Source of the DNA: Flavobacterium rivuli WB 3.3-2 = DSM 21788
GTDB taxonomy: Bacteria; Bacteroidota; Bacteroidia; Flavobacteriales; Flavobacteriaceae
Length of the DNA: 64,000 bases
Assembly (NCBI RefSeq): GCF_000378485.1
Contig: NZ_KB899976.1
Location: 62,001-126,000 of the forward strand
Direction: 5' to 3'
The notes below the pieces were generated by a model, which worked only from the letters and a program-made list of their open reading frames with translations, searched no databases and had not been told where the DNA came from. This document shows, one piece after another, positions 1 through 7,936 of the stretch; position 1 is the first letter of the stretch; the number at the start of each line of letters is the position of its first letter. The translations under genes were made by a program, and so were the position numbers.

Positions 1-87
1 TCTAACACCTACCAGCTCACCGCGGTCACTCGAACCACAGCTGATTAGTAATGATAAAGTTGCTGTTAATGCAATGAACTTCTTCAT
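1..87 (-). CDS. gldK: GldK, N-terminal fragment (gliding/T9SS lipoprotein), cut by the window edge
   Basis: The ATG is the complement of 85-87 and 29 codons run off the left edge without a stop. The translation starts MKKFIALTATL and reaches a lipobox (LLISCGS, acylated Cys17) followed by SSDRGELVGVR. I recognise this as the N-terminus of GldK, the outer-membrane lipoprotein that forms the periplasmic ring of the type IX secretion and gliding machinery with GldN. It lies downstream of topA and the arginase-like gene on the same strand, and gldL-M-N would be expected beyond the edge. Only the signal peptide and a dozen mature residues are visible, so the name rests on a short match; another lipoprotein cannot be excluded. 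Confidence 0.75.
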   Translation of the reverse strand, partial: MKKFIALTATLSLLISCGSSDRGELVGVR

Positions 88-124
88 AAATTTGGGTTAT
101 TAATGTAATCTATTTTTAAGGGCG

Positions 125-155
125 TAAACCTATTTATTTATTTTGAAAAAAACAA
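125..155 (-). promoter_or_regulatory. Candidate promoter of gldK
   Basis: On the minus strand TTG (complement of 153-155) lies 20 nt before TAGGTTTA (complement of 125-132). This is one base from the Bacteroidetes -7 box TAnnTTTG. The predicted start leaves about 30 nt of leader before gldK. It would let the gliding operon be transcribed independently of topA. Unproven. Confidence 0.35.
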
Positions 156-235
156 TTTTTTTTAGCAAAAATCCTAAGCCAATCATAAACATTTGATAAC
201 TTAATGCTAAAGCACCGTAATTAGTAGCGATAATG

Positions 236-1387
236 TTAAATTATGTTTTTTCTTTGCGCTTTCCATAATCTTTCAGGAACCTCATTATTACAGGTACTTA
301 AGTAATCTTTGTAACTACATGGTAATAACGTAGTATTTTTTACTTTATTATTTCCCACAGAGCCCTTTGGCACCTCTATCCACCATCTTTCTGTCCTGTC
401 GCTCTTAAAAAACACCAGCTCTTCATCTTCCATGGGCACAATATACTTAATATAATGCTCCCTGCTACCAAAAGGGTATTCCTGCGAACGATAATGTACT
501 CCTTCTATAAAATACCACAGCACCTGCGCTATTAGTACTGACTCCTGCCTGGTATCGTCATGGTTAAAGATCCCAAAGGAACTTACCTTGTCACTTATCC
601 CGGCGTAGCGCGCTAAAGTACAAATTTCTTTTCCATCAAAACCATTTGGCACGAATTTAACAATATTTCCTGAATCGCTGGATTTTACAGCCGTCATATC
701 AATGCTCACAAAATCGGCATCTCTAAACACGGGCTCAGCAATAGTAATGTCGTTACACACCTCGCCCAGGCGGTAGGCATCAAAATATAACTTCTCTACC
801 AGGTCTATTTCTTCCTGCGCGTTATAGTATGTTTGATAACCTATATTACTGTAATTAAAAAGGTTATGAGGTTCTTCTACAATCATTCGCGTTAAAAATG
901 AACGCGATGATATAGCCTCGTCCTCTTTACCAAAGTCGAAACGGCTATCTATAGATACATAGTTAACCATTTGTTCTAAACGGTCGTAGCCCCTGTATAT
1001 TGCATAAGCAAGGTCGTGGCCACCACCCAGTATTACCGGTATAATTTTACTTTTAACAAGCTCTCCAACTATACTTTTTAAAGCATAATAGGTATCCTGA
1101 AGCGACTCTCCGGCAGTAATATTACCCAGATCGGCAATTGTTTTATGCCAGTTGCCCGGATAAAGGCCATAAAATTCTTTACGAATGTAGTTAAGATGTA
1201 TGCTTGGCTTATTATCATGTTGCCCCCTGTTATCTAAAACCCCAATTATAGCTATAGATGCCGTTTCCAGATCGGGAAAATCTCCTTTAGTATGGCACAA
1301 CACCTTTTTACCCAGTGTTTGGGAGTTAAGCGCATCTACATACTCGGCAAAACTTTCGTCTAACGGTTGTAAAAATTCAAAAGCCAT
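236..1387 (-). CDS. Arginase/formimidoylglutamase-family protein with altered metal ligands
   Basis: A 383-residue protein of the ureohydrolase (arginase/HutG) fold. The GGGHD motif at 121-125 supplies the first Mn-binding His. The second motif, usually DAHxD, reads DSRFD (147-151), with Arg in place of the ligand His. The third, usually SxDxD, reads SIDMT (228-232), with Thr for the second Asp. Two of six expected manganese ligands are therefore missing, so true hydrolase activity is doubtful even though relatives are usually labelled formimidoylglutamase. It starts 6 nt after topA and probably shares its transcript; gldK follows. No hut genes are nearby, which argues against a histidine-degradation role. 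Family is clear, function is not. Confidence 0.75.
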   Translation of the reverse strand: MAFEFLQPLDESFAEYVDALNSQTLGKKVLCHTKGDFPDLETASIAIIGVLDNRGQHDNKPSIHLNYIRKEFYGLYPGNWHKTIADLGNITAGESLQDTYYALKSIVGELVKSKIIPVILGGGHDLAYAIYRGYDRLEQMVNYVSIDSRFDFGKEDEAISSRSFLTRMIVEEPHNLFNYSNIGYQTYYNAQEEIDLVEKLYFDAYRLGEVCNDITIAEPVFRDADFVSIDMTAVKSSDSGNIVKFVPNGFDGKEICTLARYAGISDKVSSFGIFNHDDTRQESVLIAQVLWYFIEGVHYRSQEYPFGSREHYIKYIVPMEDEELVFFKSDRTERWWIEVPKGSVGNNKVKNTTLLPCSYKDYLSTCNNEVPERLWKAQRKNII

Positions 1388-1393
1388 AATTTA

Positions 1394-3913
1394 TTATTTC
1401 TTTTTTGCTACTGTTTTTTTTGCAGCCGCAGGTTTCTTAGCGGCTGTTTTTTTAACCGGGGTTTTCTTTACCGGTGTTTTCTCGGCTATCATCGCCTTAG
1501 CCTTATCAAGCGTTAAGCCTGCAGCGTCAAAATCTTTACTAAGCTCTATTTTTATCTTGCCTTTTGTAAGCACAGACCTCCCCCAACGGGCTTTCTCTAC
1601 CTTAATACCCTCATCTTCCCAGTTATGCAAAACCTTATCTATGTCTTTTTGCATCTTGGTTTCTATAAGCTCAACCAGGTCGGCCTGAGAAAGGTTATCA
1701 AAATTATATTTTTTGCTAACATTTATAAATGTACCATTCCACTTTATGAACGGCCCAAAACGCCCTACCCCTTTTTGCACAGGTTCATTTTTGTAAATAC
1801 CTATAGGTGCATCTGCCTGTTGCTTTTCTGCAATAAGTTCCTGCGCCCTTGCTAAAGTAACATCAAGCGGATCTTCTCCCTTTGGCAATGATATGAATAA
1901 TTTTCCAAAACGCACATACGGGCCAAAGCGCCCATTATTAACCTCTACCTCTTCGCCATCGTGTGTACCCAGGTTTTTAGGCAGTAAAAACAGTCCTAAA
2001 ACCTCATCAAGAGTAATGGTACCTATATTTTGTTCCGGCAATAAGCTGGCAAATGTTTTATTTTCGTCGTCCGGCTCGCCTATTTGCGCCATAGGGCCAA
2101 ATTTACCAAGGCGTACGCTTACAGGTTTCCCTGTTTTAGGGTCGGTACCTAATATCCTTTCGCCAGATTCCCTTTCGGCATTTTGCTCAACATCTTTTAC
2201 CTTAGGGTGAAAGTGGTCGTAAAAAGTACCCATCATTTTAGTCCAGTCTTCGTTACCGGATGCTATTTCATCAAAATCATGCTCTACCTTAGCGGTAAAG
2301 TTATAATCAAGGATGGTATCAAAATGGTTTACAAGAAAATCGTTTACAATAGTACCAATATCTGTAGGCACAAGCTTCCCTTTATCAGACCCTACATTTT
2401 CGGCAAGTACCTGTTCGGCAATGTTGCTGTTCTTTAAAGTTAACTGCGCATATTTACGCTGTTGCCCTTCAAAATTACCTTTCTCTACATAATTCCTGCT
2501 AATAATGGTAGATATTGTAGGCGCATACGTAGACGGACGGCCTATACCCAGCTCTTCGAGCTTTTTAACCAGTGCAGCCTCTGTATAACGTGCCGGTGGC
2601 CTCGAAAAACGTTCTGTAGCAGTAATGTAATTATTTATAAGCTTTTCGTTTACACGCAATGCAGGCAACATCCCTTCCTGCTCATCTTCATCATCGTCAT
2701 GCCCTTCAAGGTATACTTTAAGAAAACCTTCAAACATAAGCACTTCGCCTGCTGCTGTAAAAATTTCTTTATGGTTGTTTGCTTCAATCTTAACATTGGT
2801 ACGCTCCAGCTGGGCATCGCTCATTTGCGAAGCCAGTGTACGTTTCCATATAAGGTCGTATACTCTTGCCTGGTCACGGTCTATATCTACCGTGTGGCGT
2901 GTCATATCTGTAGGGCGAATGGCTTCGTGAGCCTCCTGTGCGCCTTTGCTCTTAGTATTATAGGTACGTGGTTTGCTAAATTCTTTACCATAAGAACGTG
3001 TAATTTCAGCCTCGGCAGCCAGCATAGCTTCCTGCGAAAGGTTTACACTATCGGTTCTCATATAGGTAATAAGCCCCGCTTCATACAGCCTTTGTGCCAG
3101 CATCATGGTAACACCCACCGGCAGGTACAGCTTGCGGGCTGCCTCCTGTTGTAGCGTAGATGTGGTAAAGGGTGCCGCCGGAGATTTTTTTGCCGGCTTG
3201 GTTTCAAGGTCGGCTACTTTGTAAGCTGAGCCAATGTTTTTATTTAAAAACTCCTGTGCCTGCTCTTTAGTGGCAAAGTTTTTAGGCAGTTTTGCCTTAA
3301 ATGTTTTACCGGCCTCATTAGTAAACTCAGCAGTAATACTATAAGAACCTTCGGCTTTAAAATTTTGTATTTCTCTTTCGCGCTCTACTATCAAACGTAC
3401 TGACACCGATTGTACCCTTCCTGCCGATAATCCGCTTTTTACTTTTTTCCATAACACGGGCGATAGTTCATACCCCACAAGCCTGTCTAAAACCCTGCGT
3501 GCCTGTTGTGCATTTACCAGGTCATAATTAATATCCCTTGGGTTATCTATGGCTTTTAATATAGCAGTCTTAGTAATTTCATGAAAAACAATACGTTTGG
3601 TCTTTGCTTTATCCAGTTTTAATTCTTCCGCCAGGTGCCACGCAATTGCCTCACCCTCGCGGTCCTCATCGCTCGCTAACCAAACCATGTCGGCATTTTT
3701 AGAAAGATCCCTGAGTTTTTTAACCAAAGCTTTTTTATCGGGCGAAACTTCATAAGAAGGTTTAAAGCCATTTAACACATCCACCCCTATTTCTTTAGAC
3801 GGAAGGTCGGCAATGTGCCCATAGCTACTCTCTACCTGGTAGTCTTTCCCTAAAAACTTTTCTATGGTTTTTGCCTTTGCAGGCGACTCAACAATCACTA
3901 AATTCTTTGCCAT
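1394..3913 (-). CDS. topA: DNA topoisomerase I (type IA)
   Basis: Relaxes negatively supercoiled DNA by single-strand passage. From the chosen start (MAKNLVIVESPAKAK) the protein has 839 residues: a TOPRIM domain (1-115) with the Mg-binding SDEDREGE at 81-88, the SGLSAGRVQS signature near 160-169, and the catalytic Tyr284 in GLITYMRTDS. The C-terminal part has no cysteine zinc ribbons. It carries three GxFGP-type topoisomerase repeats (GKFGP, GRFGPYVRFG, GRFGPFIKWN) and ends in a Lys/Ala/Pro-rich tail that probably binds DNA or RNA. A longer start seven codons upstream was rejected, because the -7 box at 3932-3939 would put that codon in or next to the promoter. First gene of a likely topA, arginase-like, gldK transcript. 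Confidence 0.97.
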   Translation of the reverse strand: MAKNLVIVESPAKAKTIEKFLGKDYQVESSYGHIADLPSKEIGVDVLNGFKPSYEVSPDKKALVKKLRDLSKNADMVWLASDEDREGEAIAWHLAEELKLDKAKTKRIVFHEITKTAILKAIDNPRDINYDLVNAQQARRVLDRLVGYELSPVLWKKVKSGLSAGRVQSVSVRLIVEREREIQNFKAEGSYSITAEFTNEAGKTFKAKLPKNFATKEQAQEFLNKNIGSAYKVADLETKPAKKSPAAPFTTSTLQQEAARKLYLPVGVTMMLAQRLYEAGLITYMRTDSVNLSQEAMLAAEAEITRSYGKEFSKPRTYNTKSKGAQEAHEAIRPTDMTRHTVDIDRDQARVYDLIWKRTLASQMSDAQLERTNVKIEANNHKEIFTAAGEVLMFEGFLKVYLEGHDDDEDEQEGMLPALRVNEKLINNYITATERFSRPPARYTEAALVKKLEELGIGRPSTYAPTISTIISRNYVEKGNFEGQQRKYAQLTLKNSNIAEQVLAENVGSDKGKLVPTDIGTIVNDFLVNHFDTILDYNFTAKVEHDFDEIASGNEDWTKMMGTFYDHFHPKVKDVEQNAERESGERILGTDPKTGKPVSVRLGKFGPMAQIGEPDDENKTFASLLPEQNIGTITLDEVLGLFLLPKNLGTHDGEEVEVNNGRFGPYVRFGKLFISLPKGEDPLDVTLARAQELIAEKQQADAPIGIYKNEPVQKGVGRFGPFIKWNGTFINVSKKYNFDNLSQADLVELIETKMQKDIDKVLHNWEDEGIKVEKARWGRSVLTKGKIKIELSKDFDAAGLTLDKAKAMIAEKTPVKKTPVKKTAAKKPAAAKKTVAKKK

Positions 3914-3931
3914 CATACATTTCTTTGGTCG

Positions 3932-3960
3932 CAAAAGTATATGATTTTTTTAAATATCAA
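3932..3960 (-). promoter_or_regulatory. Promoter of topA
   Basis: Minus strand: TTG (complement 3958-3960), 18 nt, then TACTTTTG (complement 3932-3939). This is a full match to the Flavobacterium TTG-N17-23-TAnnTTTG pattern. The predicted start is only about a dozen nt before the topA ATG and supports the downstream start codon. Confidence 0.65.
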
Positions 3961-4078
3961 CTTTTCCTTAATCTTATTTCTGCATATTTTACAAAAGTTT
4001 ATCGATAAACAGCATATCTGCACCTATTATATATATAGGTGTAAACATAAAAAATCCACACAATGATTAGCTGTCAAC

Positions 4079-4110
4079 TTGGCAGGGTATTATTTTTATA
4101 GTTATCTTTG
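4079..4110 (+). promoter_or_regulatory. Promoter of miaB
   Basis: TTG at 4079-4081, 21 nt, then TATCTTTG at 4103-4110, a full match to the Bacteroidetes sigma-A pattern, 32 nt before the miaB start. It is divergent from the topA promoter; the 229-nt gap holds only these two promoters and AT-rich DNA. Confidence 0.65.
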
Positions 4111-4142
4111 CCCATTCAAAAAAGCATGTGCAGTAGTGTAGT

Positions 4143-5588
4143 ATGGAAAAGATAATTGAAGAAAACAAACAGGGACAAAGCCTTGTTTTAGAGCAAAAAA
4201 CAGGCAACACAAAAAAACTGTTTATAGAGAGTTATGGCTGTGCCATGAATTTTGCCGACAGCGAGGTGGTAGCATCTATACTTGCTAACGAAGGGTATAA
4301 CACTACGCAGTTGCTTGAAGAAGCCGACCTTGTACTGGTTAATACCTGTTCTATTAGAGATAAGGCAGAGCAAACTGTGCGCAAAAGGCTGGAAAAATAT
4401 AATGCCGTAAAACGCATAAACCCCGGAATGAAGGTGGGCGTGCTGGGCTGTATGGCCGAGAGGTTGAAAAGTCAGTTTTTAGAAGAAGAAAAAATTGTAG
4501 ATATGGTTATAGGCCCCGATGCCTATAAAGACCTGCCTAATTTATTAAAAGAAGTTGAAGAAGGCCGCGATGCCATAAACGTTATACTCTCTAAAGATGA
4601 AACGTATGGCGATATATCTCCTGTGCGCCTTAACAGCAATGGTGTTACCGCATTTGTATCTATAACCCGCGGGTGCGACAATATGTGTACTTTTTGCGTG
4701 GTGCCCTTTACCCGTGGCCGCGAGCGAAGCCGTGAGCCGCAAAGTATTATGGAGGAAATTGCCGACCTGTACAGCAAAGGATTTAAAGAAGTTACCCTGC
4801 TTGGCCAGAATGTAGACAGCTACCTGTGGTATGGCGGCGGACTTAAAAAAGACTACGTTAAGGCATCTGAAATGCAAAAGGCTACTGCTACAGATTTTGC
4901 ACAGCTGCTGGGCATGGTTGCAGAGGCGTACCCTAAAATGCGTTTCCGTTTTAGTACATCAAACCCGCAGGATATGCACGAGAGCGTACTGCATGTTATT
5001 GCTAAATACCACAACGTGTGCAACTACATTCACCTGCCGGTGCAAAGCGGCAGCACCCGTATACTTAAAGAGATGAACCGCCAGCATACCCGCGAGGAGT
5101 ATATGGCACTTATAGATAAGGTAAAAGCTATTATACCAGATTGTGCCATCTCTCAGGATATGATAAGCGGTTTCCCTACAGAAACCGAAGAAGACCATAA
5201 AGACACACTTACTCTTATGGAGTATGTAAAATATGATTTTGGTTATATGTTTGCCTACAGCGAAAGGCCGGGAACACTGGCTGCCCGTAAAATGGAGGAT
5301 GATGTACCCGAAGAAGTTAAAAAACGCCGCCTGCAGGAGGTGGTAGACCTGCAACAGGAAATAAGCATGGAGCGTACTGCCCGTTTTGTAGGCCAGGTGG
5401 TAGAAGTGCTTATAGAAAAACCGTCTAAAAAATCAGATGCGCACTGGAGCGGCCGCAACTCGCAAAACACAACCGTGGTTTTCCCTAAGGGAGATTATAA
5501 ACCCGGCGATTTTGTAAATGTACTGGTTAGCGACTGTACATCGGCTACACTTATTGGTGAAGCTGTGGGATATAGTGCAATGCAGTAA
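4143..5588 (+). CDS. miaB: tRNA-2-methylthio-N6-dimethylallyladenosine synthase
   Basis: Radical-SAM methylthiotransferase that converts i6A37 to ms2i6A37 in tRNAs reading UNN codons. The 481-residue protein has the N-terminal UPF0004 domain with its three cluster cysteines (Cys33 in SYGCAMN, Cys69 in VNTCSIR, Cys103 in LGCMAE). The radical-SAM CxxxCxxC is at 178-185 (RGCDNMCTFC), and a C-terminal TRAM domain covers about 415-480. A short insertion around 225-250 (WYGGGLKKDY) lies in the SAM domain and is common in Bacteroidetes. It is the first gene of a plus-strand run that leads through the sigma-54 activator to groEL, now interrupted by the GxxExxY cassette. Confidence 0.97.
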   Translation: MEKIIEENKQGQSLVLEQKTGNTKKLFIESYGCAMNFADSEVVASILANEGYNTTQLLEEADLVLVNTCSIRDKAEQTVRKRLEKYNAVKRINPGMKVGVLGCMAERLKSQFLEEEKIVDMVIGPDAYKDLPNLLKEVEEGRDAINVILSKDETYGDISPVRLNSNGVTAFVSITRGCDNMCTFCVVPFTRGRERSREPQSIMEEIADLYSKGFKEVTLLGQNVDSYLWYGGGLKKDYVKASEMQKATATDFAQLLGMVAEAYPKMRFRFSTSNPQDMHESVLHVIAKYHNVCNYIHLPVQSGSTRILKEMNRQHTREEYMALIDKVKAIIPDCAISQDMISGFPTETEEDHKDTLTLMEYVKYDFGYMFAYSERPGTLAARKMEDDVPEEVKKRRLQEVVDLQQEISMERTARFVGQVVEVLIEKPSKKSDAHWSGRNSQNTTVVFPKGDYKPGDFVNVLVSDCTSATLIGEAVGYSAMQ

Positions 5589-5595
5589 ATGTTTT

Positions 5596-5632
5596 TTTTG
5601 CCACGAATTGCACTAATTTCACTAATTTTTAT
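5596..5632 (+). repeat. Left inverted repeat of the GxxExxY cassette
   Basis: Starts TTTTGCCACGAATT and continues GCACTAATTTCACTAATT. A shorter degraded direct copy (GCCATGAATTTCACTAATT) sits at 5679-5697, just before the gene start. Confidence 0.7.
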
Positions 5633-5702
5633 CATTCTCATTTAGAGAGAAAAGATGAAAGAAGTAGTAACAAAAGTAGCCATGAATTTCACTAATTTTT
5701 AG

Positions 5703-6071
5703 ATGGATCTAATTCAGAAAGACGAATATTATAAAATAGTGGGTATTTGCATGGAAGTCCATCGCCATTTGGGCGGCGGGCTTTTGGAGATTGTTTATAA
5801 GGATGCACTGGAATATGAATTTCGAAAAAACAATATTCCGTTTGAACGTGAAAAAGAATATTTCATAGAATATAAGGACATCATTTTACCACATAAATTC
5901 TATGCAGATTTTGTGGTTTATGACAATATTATTCTGGAGGTAAAAGCCGTTACAGGCATTATTGATGTTCATGTGGCTCAAACGTTAAATTACATCCGTC
6001 TTATAAACGGTCAAATTGGAATCATTGCTAATTTCAGCAGGTCCCTTGAGCATAAACGAGTTATACGATAA
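5703..6071 (+). CDS. GxxExxY family protein (putative PD-(D/E)XK-like nuclease)
   Basis: A 122-residue protein. The family signature is G26-L-L-E29-I-V-Y32. Downstream, Asp69 (ADFVVYD) and E79-x-K81 (ILEVKAV) have the spacing of a PD-(D/E)XK nuclease core, so a nuclease is plausible but unproven. Known family members occur sporadically in Bacteroidetes, Verrucomicrobia and others and have no established function. The gene is alone within inverted repeats and is flanked by core genes that normally adjoin, a sign of insertion. The ATG at 5703 directly follows a degraded copy of the left repeat, so the repeat may supply its promoter or leader. Confidence 0.85.
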   Translation: MDLIQKDEYYKIVGICMEVHRHLGGGLLEIVYKDALEYEFRKNNIPFEREKEYFIEYKDIILPHKFYADFVVYDNIILEVKAVTGIIDVHVAQTLNYIRLINGQIGIIANFSRSLEHKRVIR

Positions 6072-6090
6072 AATAAAGGAATGCATGAAA

Positions 6091-6127
6091 ATCAAAATTT
6101 GCGAAATTTGTGTAATTCGTGGCAAAA
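6091..6127 (-). repeat. Right inverted repeat of the GxxExxY cassette
   Basis: The minus strand reads TTTTGCCACGAATT then ACACAAATTTCGCAAATT, matching the left end except at five positions. It ends 8 nt before the start codon of the sigma-54 activator and so forms that gene's leader. Confidence 0.7.
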
Positions 6128-6135
6128 TATAAAGA

Positions 6136-7422
6136 ATGGAAAGCGTACAAGCCATAAAACAACGATTTGAGATTATAGGGAACGACCCCAAACTAAACCG
6201 CGCTATAGAGAAAGCCATACAGGTAGCTCCTACAGATATATCTGTACTGGTAACCGGCGAAAGCGGCGTGGGTAAAGAAAGCATCCCTAAAATAATACAT
6301 GCCCTCTCCCACCGCAAGCATGGTAAATACATTGCCGTAAACTGTGGCGCCATACCGGAGGGTACTATAGACAGCGAACTCTTTGGCCATGAAAAAGGAT
6401 CGTTTACCGGTGCTACATCTACCCGCGAGGGTTACTTTGAAGTAGCCGATGGCGGTACTATCTTTCTGGATGAAGTAGGCGAACTGCCACTTACCACACA
6501 GGTAAGGCTGCTTAGGGTTTTAGAGAACGGCGAGTTTATAAAAGTAGGCTCCTCGCAAACACAAAAAACAAATGTGCGCATTGTAGCCGCTACAAACGTT
6601 AATATGTTTGAAGCTATAGAGAAAGGCAAATTTAGGGAAGACCTTTATTACCGCCTTAGCACTGTAGATATTACATTGCCTGCCCTGCGCGAACGCAAAG
6701 ACGACATACACTTACTGTTCAGGAAATTCTCGTCAGACTTTGCACAGAAATACAAAATGCCCCCTATAAAGCTTGATGATGATGCCGTGGCACTGTTGCA
6801 AAAATACCGTTGGGGCGGAAACATACGCCAGCTGCGGAATGTTGCCGAGCAAATTTCTGTTTTAGAGACAAACAGGAACATATCGTTGGGGACATTAACC
6901 GGATACCTGCCGCAGGAAGGCAGCAACCTGCCGGCCGTAGTGCGCGACAAAAAGCCCGAAAGCGATTTTAGCACAGAGAGGGAGATATTATATAAGGTGT
7001 TGTTTGACATGAAGAGCGACCTTAACGACCTTAAAAAGCTTACCATGGAGCTTATGCAAAATGGCAACACGAGCAAGGTACAGGAAACTAACCAGGGACT
7101 TATAAAGCGCATATACGGACAGGAAGAAAACCACCGTGAGTTTGAAGAACTACCCCGTACAGAGGTGTATGCCCCTCAAAAAACCGTTCGGCCGGAGCCT
7201 GCCGTTGTAGAGCAGCACCATGACGAAGAGGAAGATGATGACGACAATTACCTTTTTGCCGAAGCCGTTGAAGAAGAAGAAACACTAAGGCTGGACGAGC
7301 GTGAAATAGAGCTTATAAAAAAAGCACTGGAACGTAATAAAGGCAAACGCAAAGCTGCCGCTGACGAACTGGGTATAAGCGAGCGCACGCTGTATAGAAA
7401 AATAAAACAATATGATCTTTAA
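6136..7422 (+). CDS. Sigma-54-dependent transcriptional activator without receiver domain
   Basis: A 428-residue bacterial enhancer-binding protein. The AAA+ domain starts close to the N-terminus: Walker A GESGVGKE (41-48), the sigma-54 contact loop GSFTGA (88-93) and Walker B IFLDEVGE (109-116). A Fis-type helix-turn-helix ends the protein (about 390-428). Between them is a long linker with an acidic Asp/Glu run (about 358-385). There is no N-terminal sensory or phospho-acceptor domain, so activity is probably set by expression or a partner. It overlaps the next gene's leader and is followed by outer-membrane biogenesis genes, an order I know from flavobacteria. Its targets cannot be read from this window. 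Confidence 0.93.
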   Translation: MESVQAIKQRFEIIGNDPKLNRAIEKAIQVAPTDISVLVTGESGVGKESIPKIIHALSHRKHGKYIAVNCGAIPEGTIDSELFGHEKGSFTGATSTREGYFEVADGGTIFLDEVGELPLTTQVRLLRVLENGEFIKVGSSQTQKTNVRIVAATNVNMFEAIEKGKFREDLYYRLSTVDITLPALRERKDDIHLLFRKFSSDFAQKYKMPPIKLDDDAVALLQKYRWGGNIRQLRNVAEQISVLETNRNISLGTLTGYLPQEGSNLPAVVRDKKPESDFSTEREILYKVLFDMKSDLNDLKKLTMELMQNGNTSKVQETNQGLIKRIYGQEENHREFEELPRTEVYAPQKTVRPEPAVVEQHHDEEEDDDDNYLFAEAVEEEETLRLDEREIELIKKALERNKGKRKAAADELGISERTLYRKIKQYDL

Positions 7423-7429
7423 TCATACA

Positions 7430-7936
7430 ATGAAAAAGACAATAACCATATTTGCAGCACTTCTAATTTTGATAAGCTTTAGCGGTTGCAGTGTTTACAA
7501 CTTTACCGGTACCGGAAAAATTGATGCTGAGACGTTTCAGGTTAATTATTTTCAGAATACTGCCGAGGTGGTAGAGCCCGGTATAGAGCGTACCTTTACA
7601 TTAAGGCTTCAGGACCTTATACAAAACCAGACTAACCTTAGCCTTACTAACTCTAATGGCGATTTGTTGTATGAGGGCGAGATAACCCAGTTCAGGATAA
7701 CACCCATGACAGCTACTGCAAACCAGCTGGCTGCACAAAACAGGCTTACCATAACTGTTAACGTAAGATTTGTAAATAGAAAGAAAGAAGACGATAATTT
7801 TGAAAAGCCTTTTAGCTTTTACTACGATTACCCCGGAGATGAACTCCTTACAGGACCTGTACTAACGGCAGCCCTTGAAGAAATTTACGAAAGGATAACA
7901 CAGGATATATTTAATGCCTCGCTGGCTAAATGGTAA
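7430..7936 (+). CDS. LptE-like lipoprotein, copy 1
   Basis: Probable LPS-assembly lipoprotein of the LptE family, which would plug the LptD barrel in the outer membrane. The 168-residue product has a lipobox (SFSGC, Cys20). The upstream in-frame ATG at 7412 was rejected because it puts a non-hydrophobic stretch before MKKTITIF. The mature part is nearly identical to the next gene: about 120 of 133 residues agree from the FQV motif onward, including a 40-residue block without change. Lies 7 nt after the sigma-54 activator. Confidence 0.8.
   Translation: MKKTITIFAALLILISFSGCSVYNFTGTGKIDAETFQVNYFQNTAEVVEPGIERTFTLRLQDLIQNQTNLSLTNSNGDLLYEGEITQFRITPMTATANQLAAQNRLTITVNVRFVNRKKEDDNFEKPFSFYYDYPGDELLTGPVLTAALEEIYERITQDIFNASLAKW

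Larger units (their letters stand above)
5596..6127 (+). mobile_element. GxxExxY cassette bounded by 37-bp inverted repeats
   Basis: A 532-bp unit between miaB and the sigma-54 activator. Its ends are inverted repeats (5596-5632 and 6091-6127) agreeing at 32 of 37 positions by eye, both starting TTTTGCCACGAATT. Inside is a single gene of the GxxExxY family. No transposase and no clear target-site duplication are visible. The arrangement looks like a non-autonomous mobile or domesticated element inserted in an otherwise conserved gene order. Confidence 0.6.

Noticed and set aside
2462..3154. Plus-strand open frame of 230 codons antisense to topA
   Set aside because: It lies wholly inside topA, whose motifs are intact, and its protein is Cys/His-rich without a family; a shadow frame.
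5589..5702. tRNA or small RNA gene between miaB and the GxxExxY gene
   Set aside because: No cloverleaf or T-loop; the sequence is explained by the inverted repeat and its degraded copy.
7412..7430. Longer N-terminus for the first LptE lipoprotein
   Set aside because: The extra residues precede a normal signal peptide start and overlap the end of the sigma-54 gene; the lipobox position fits the ATG at 7430.
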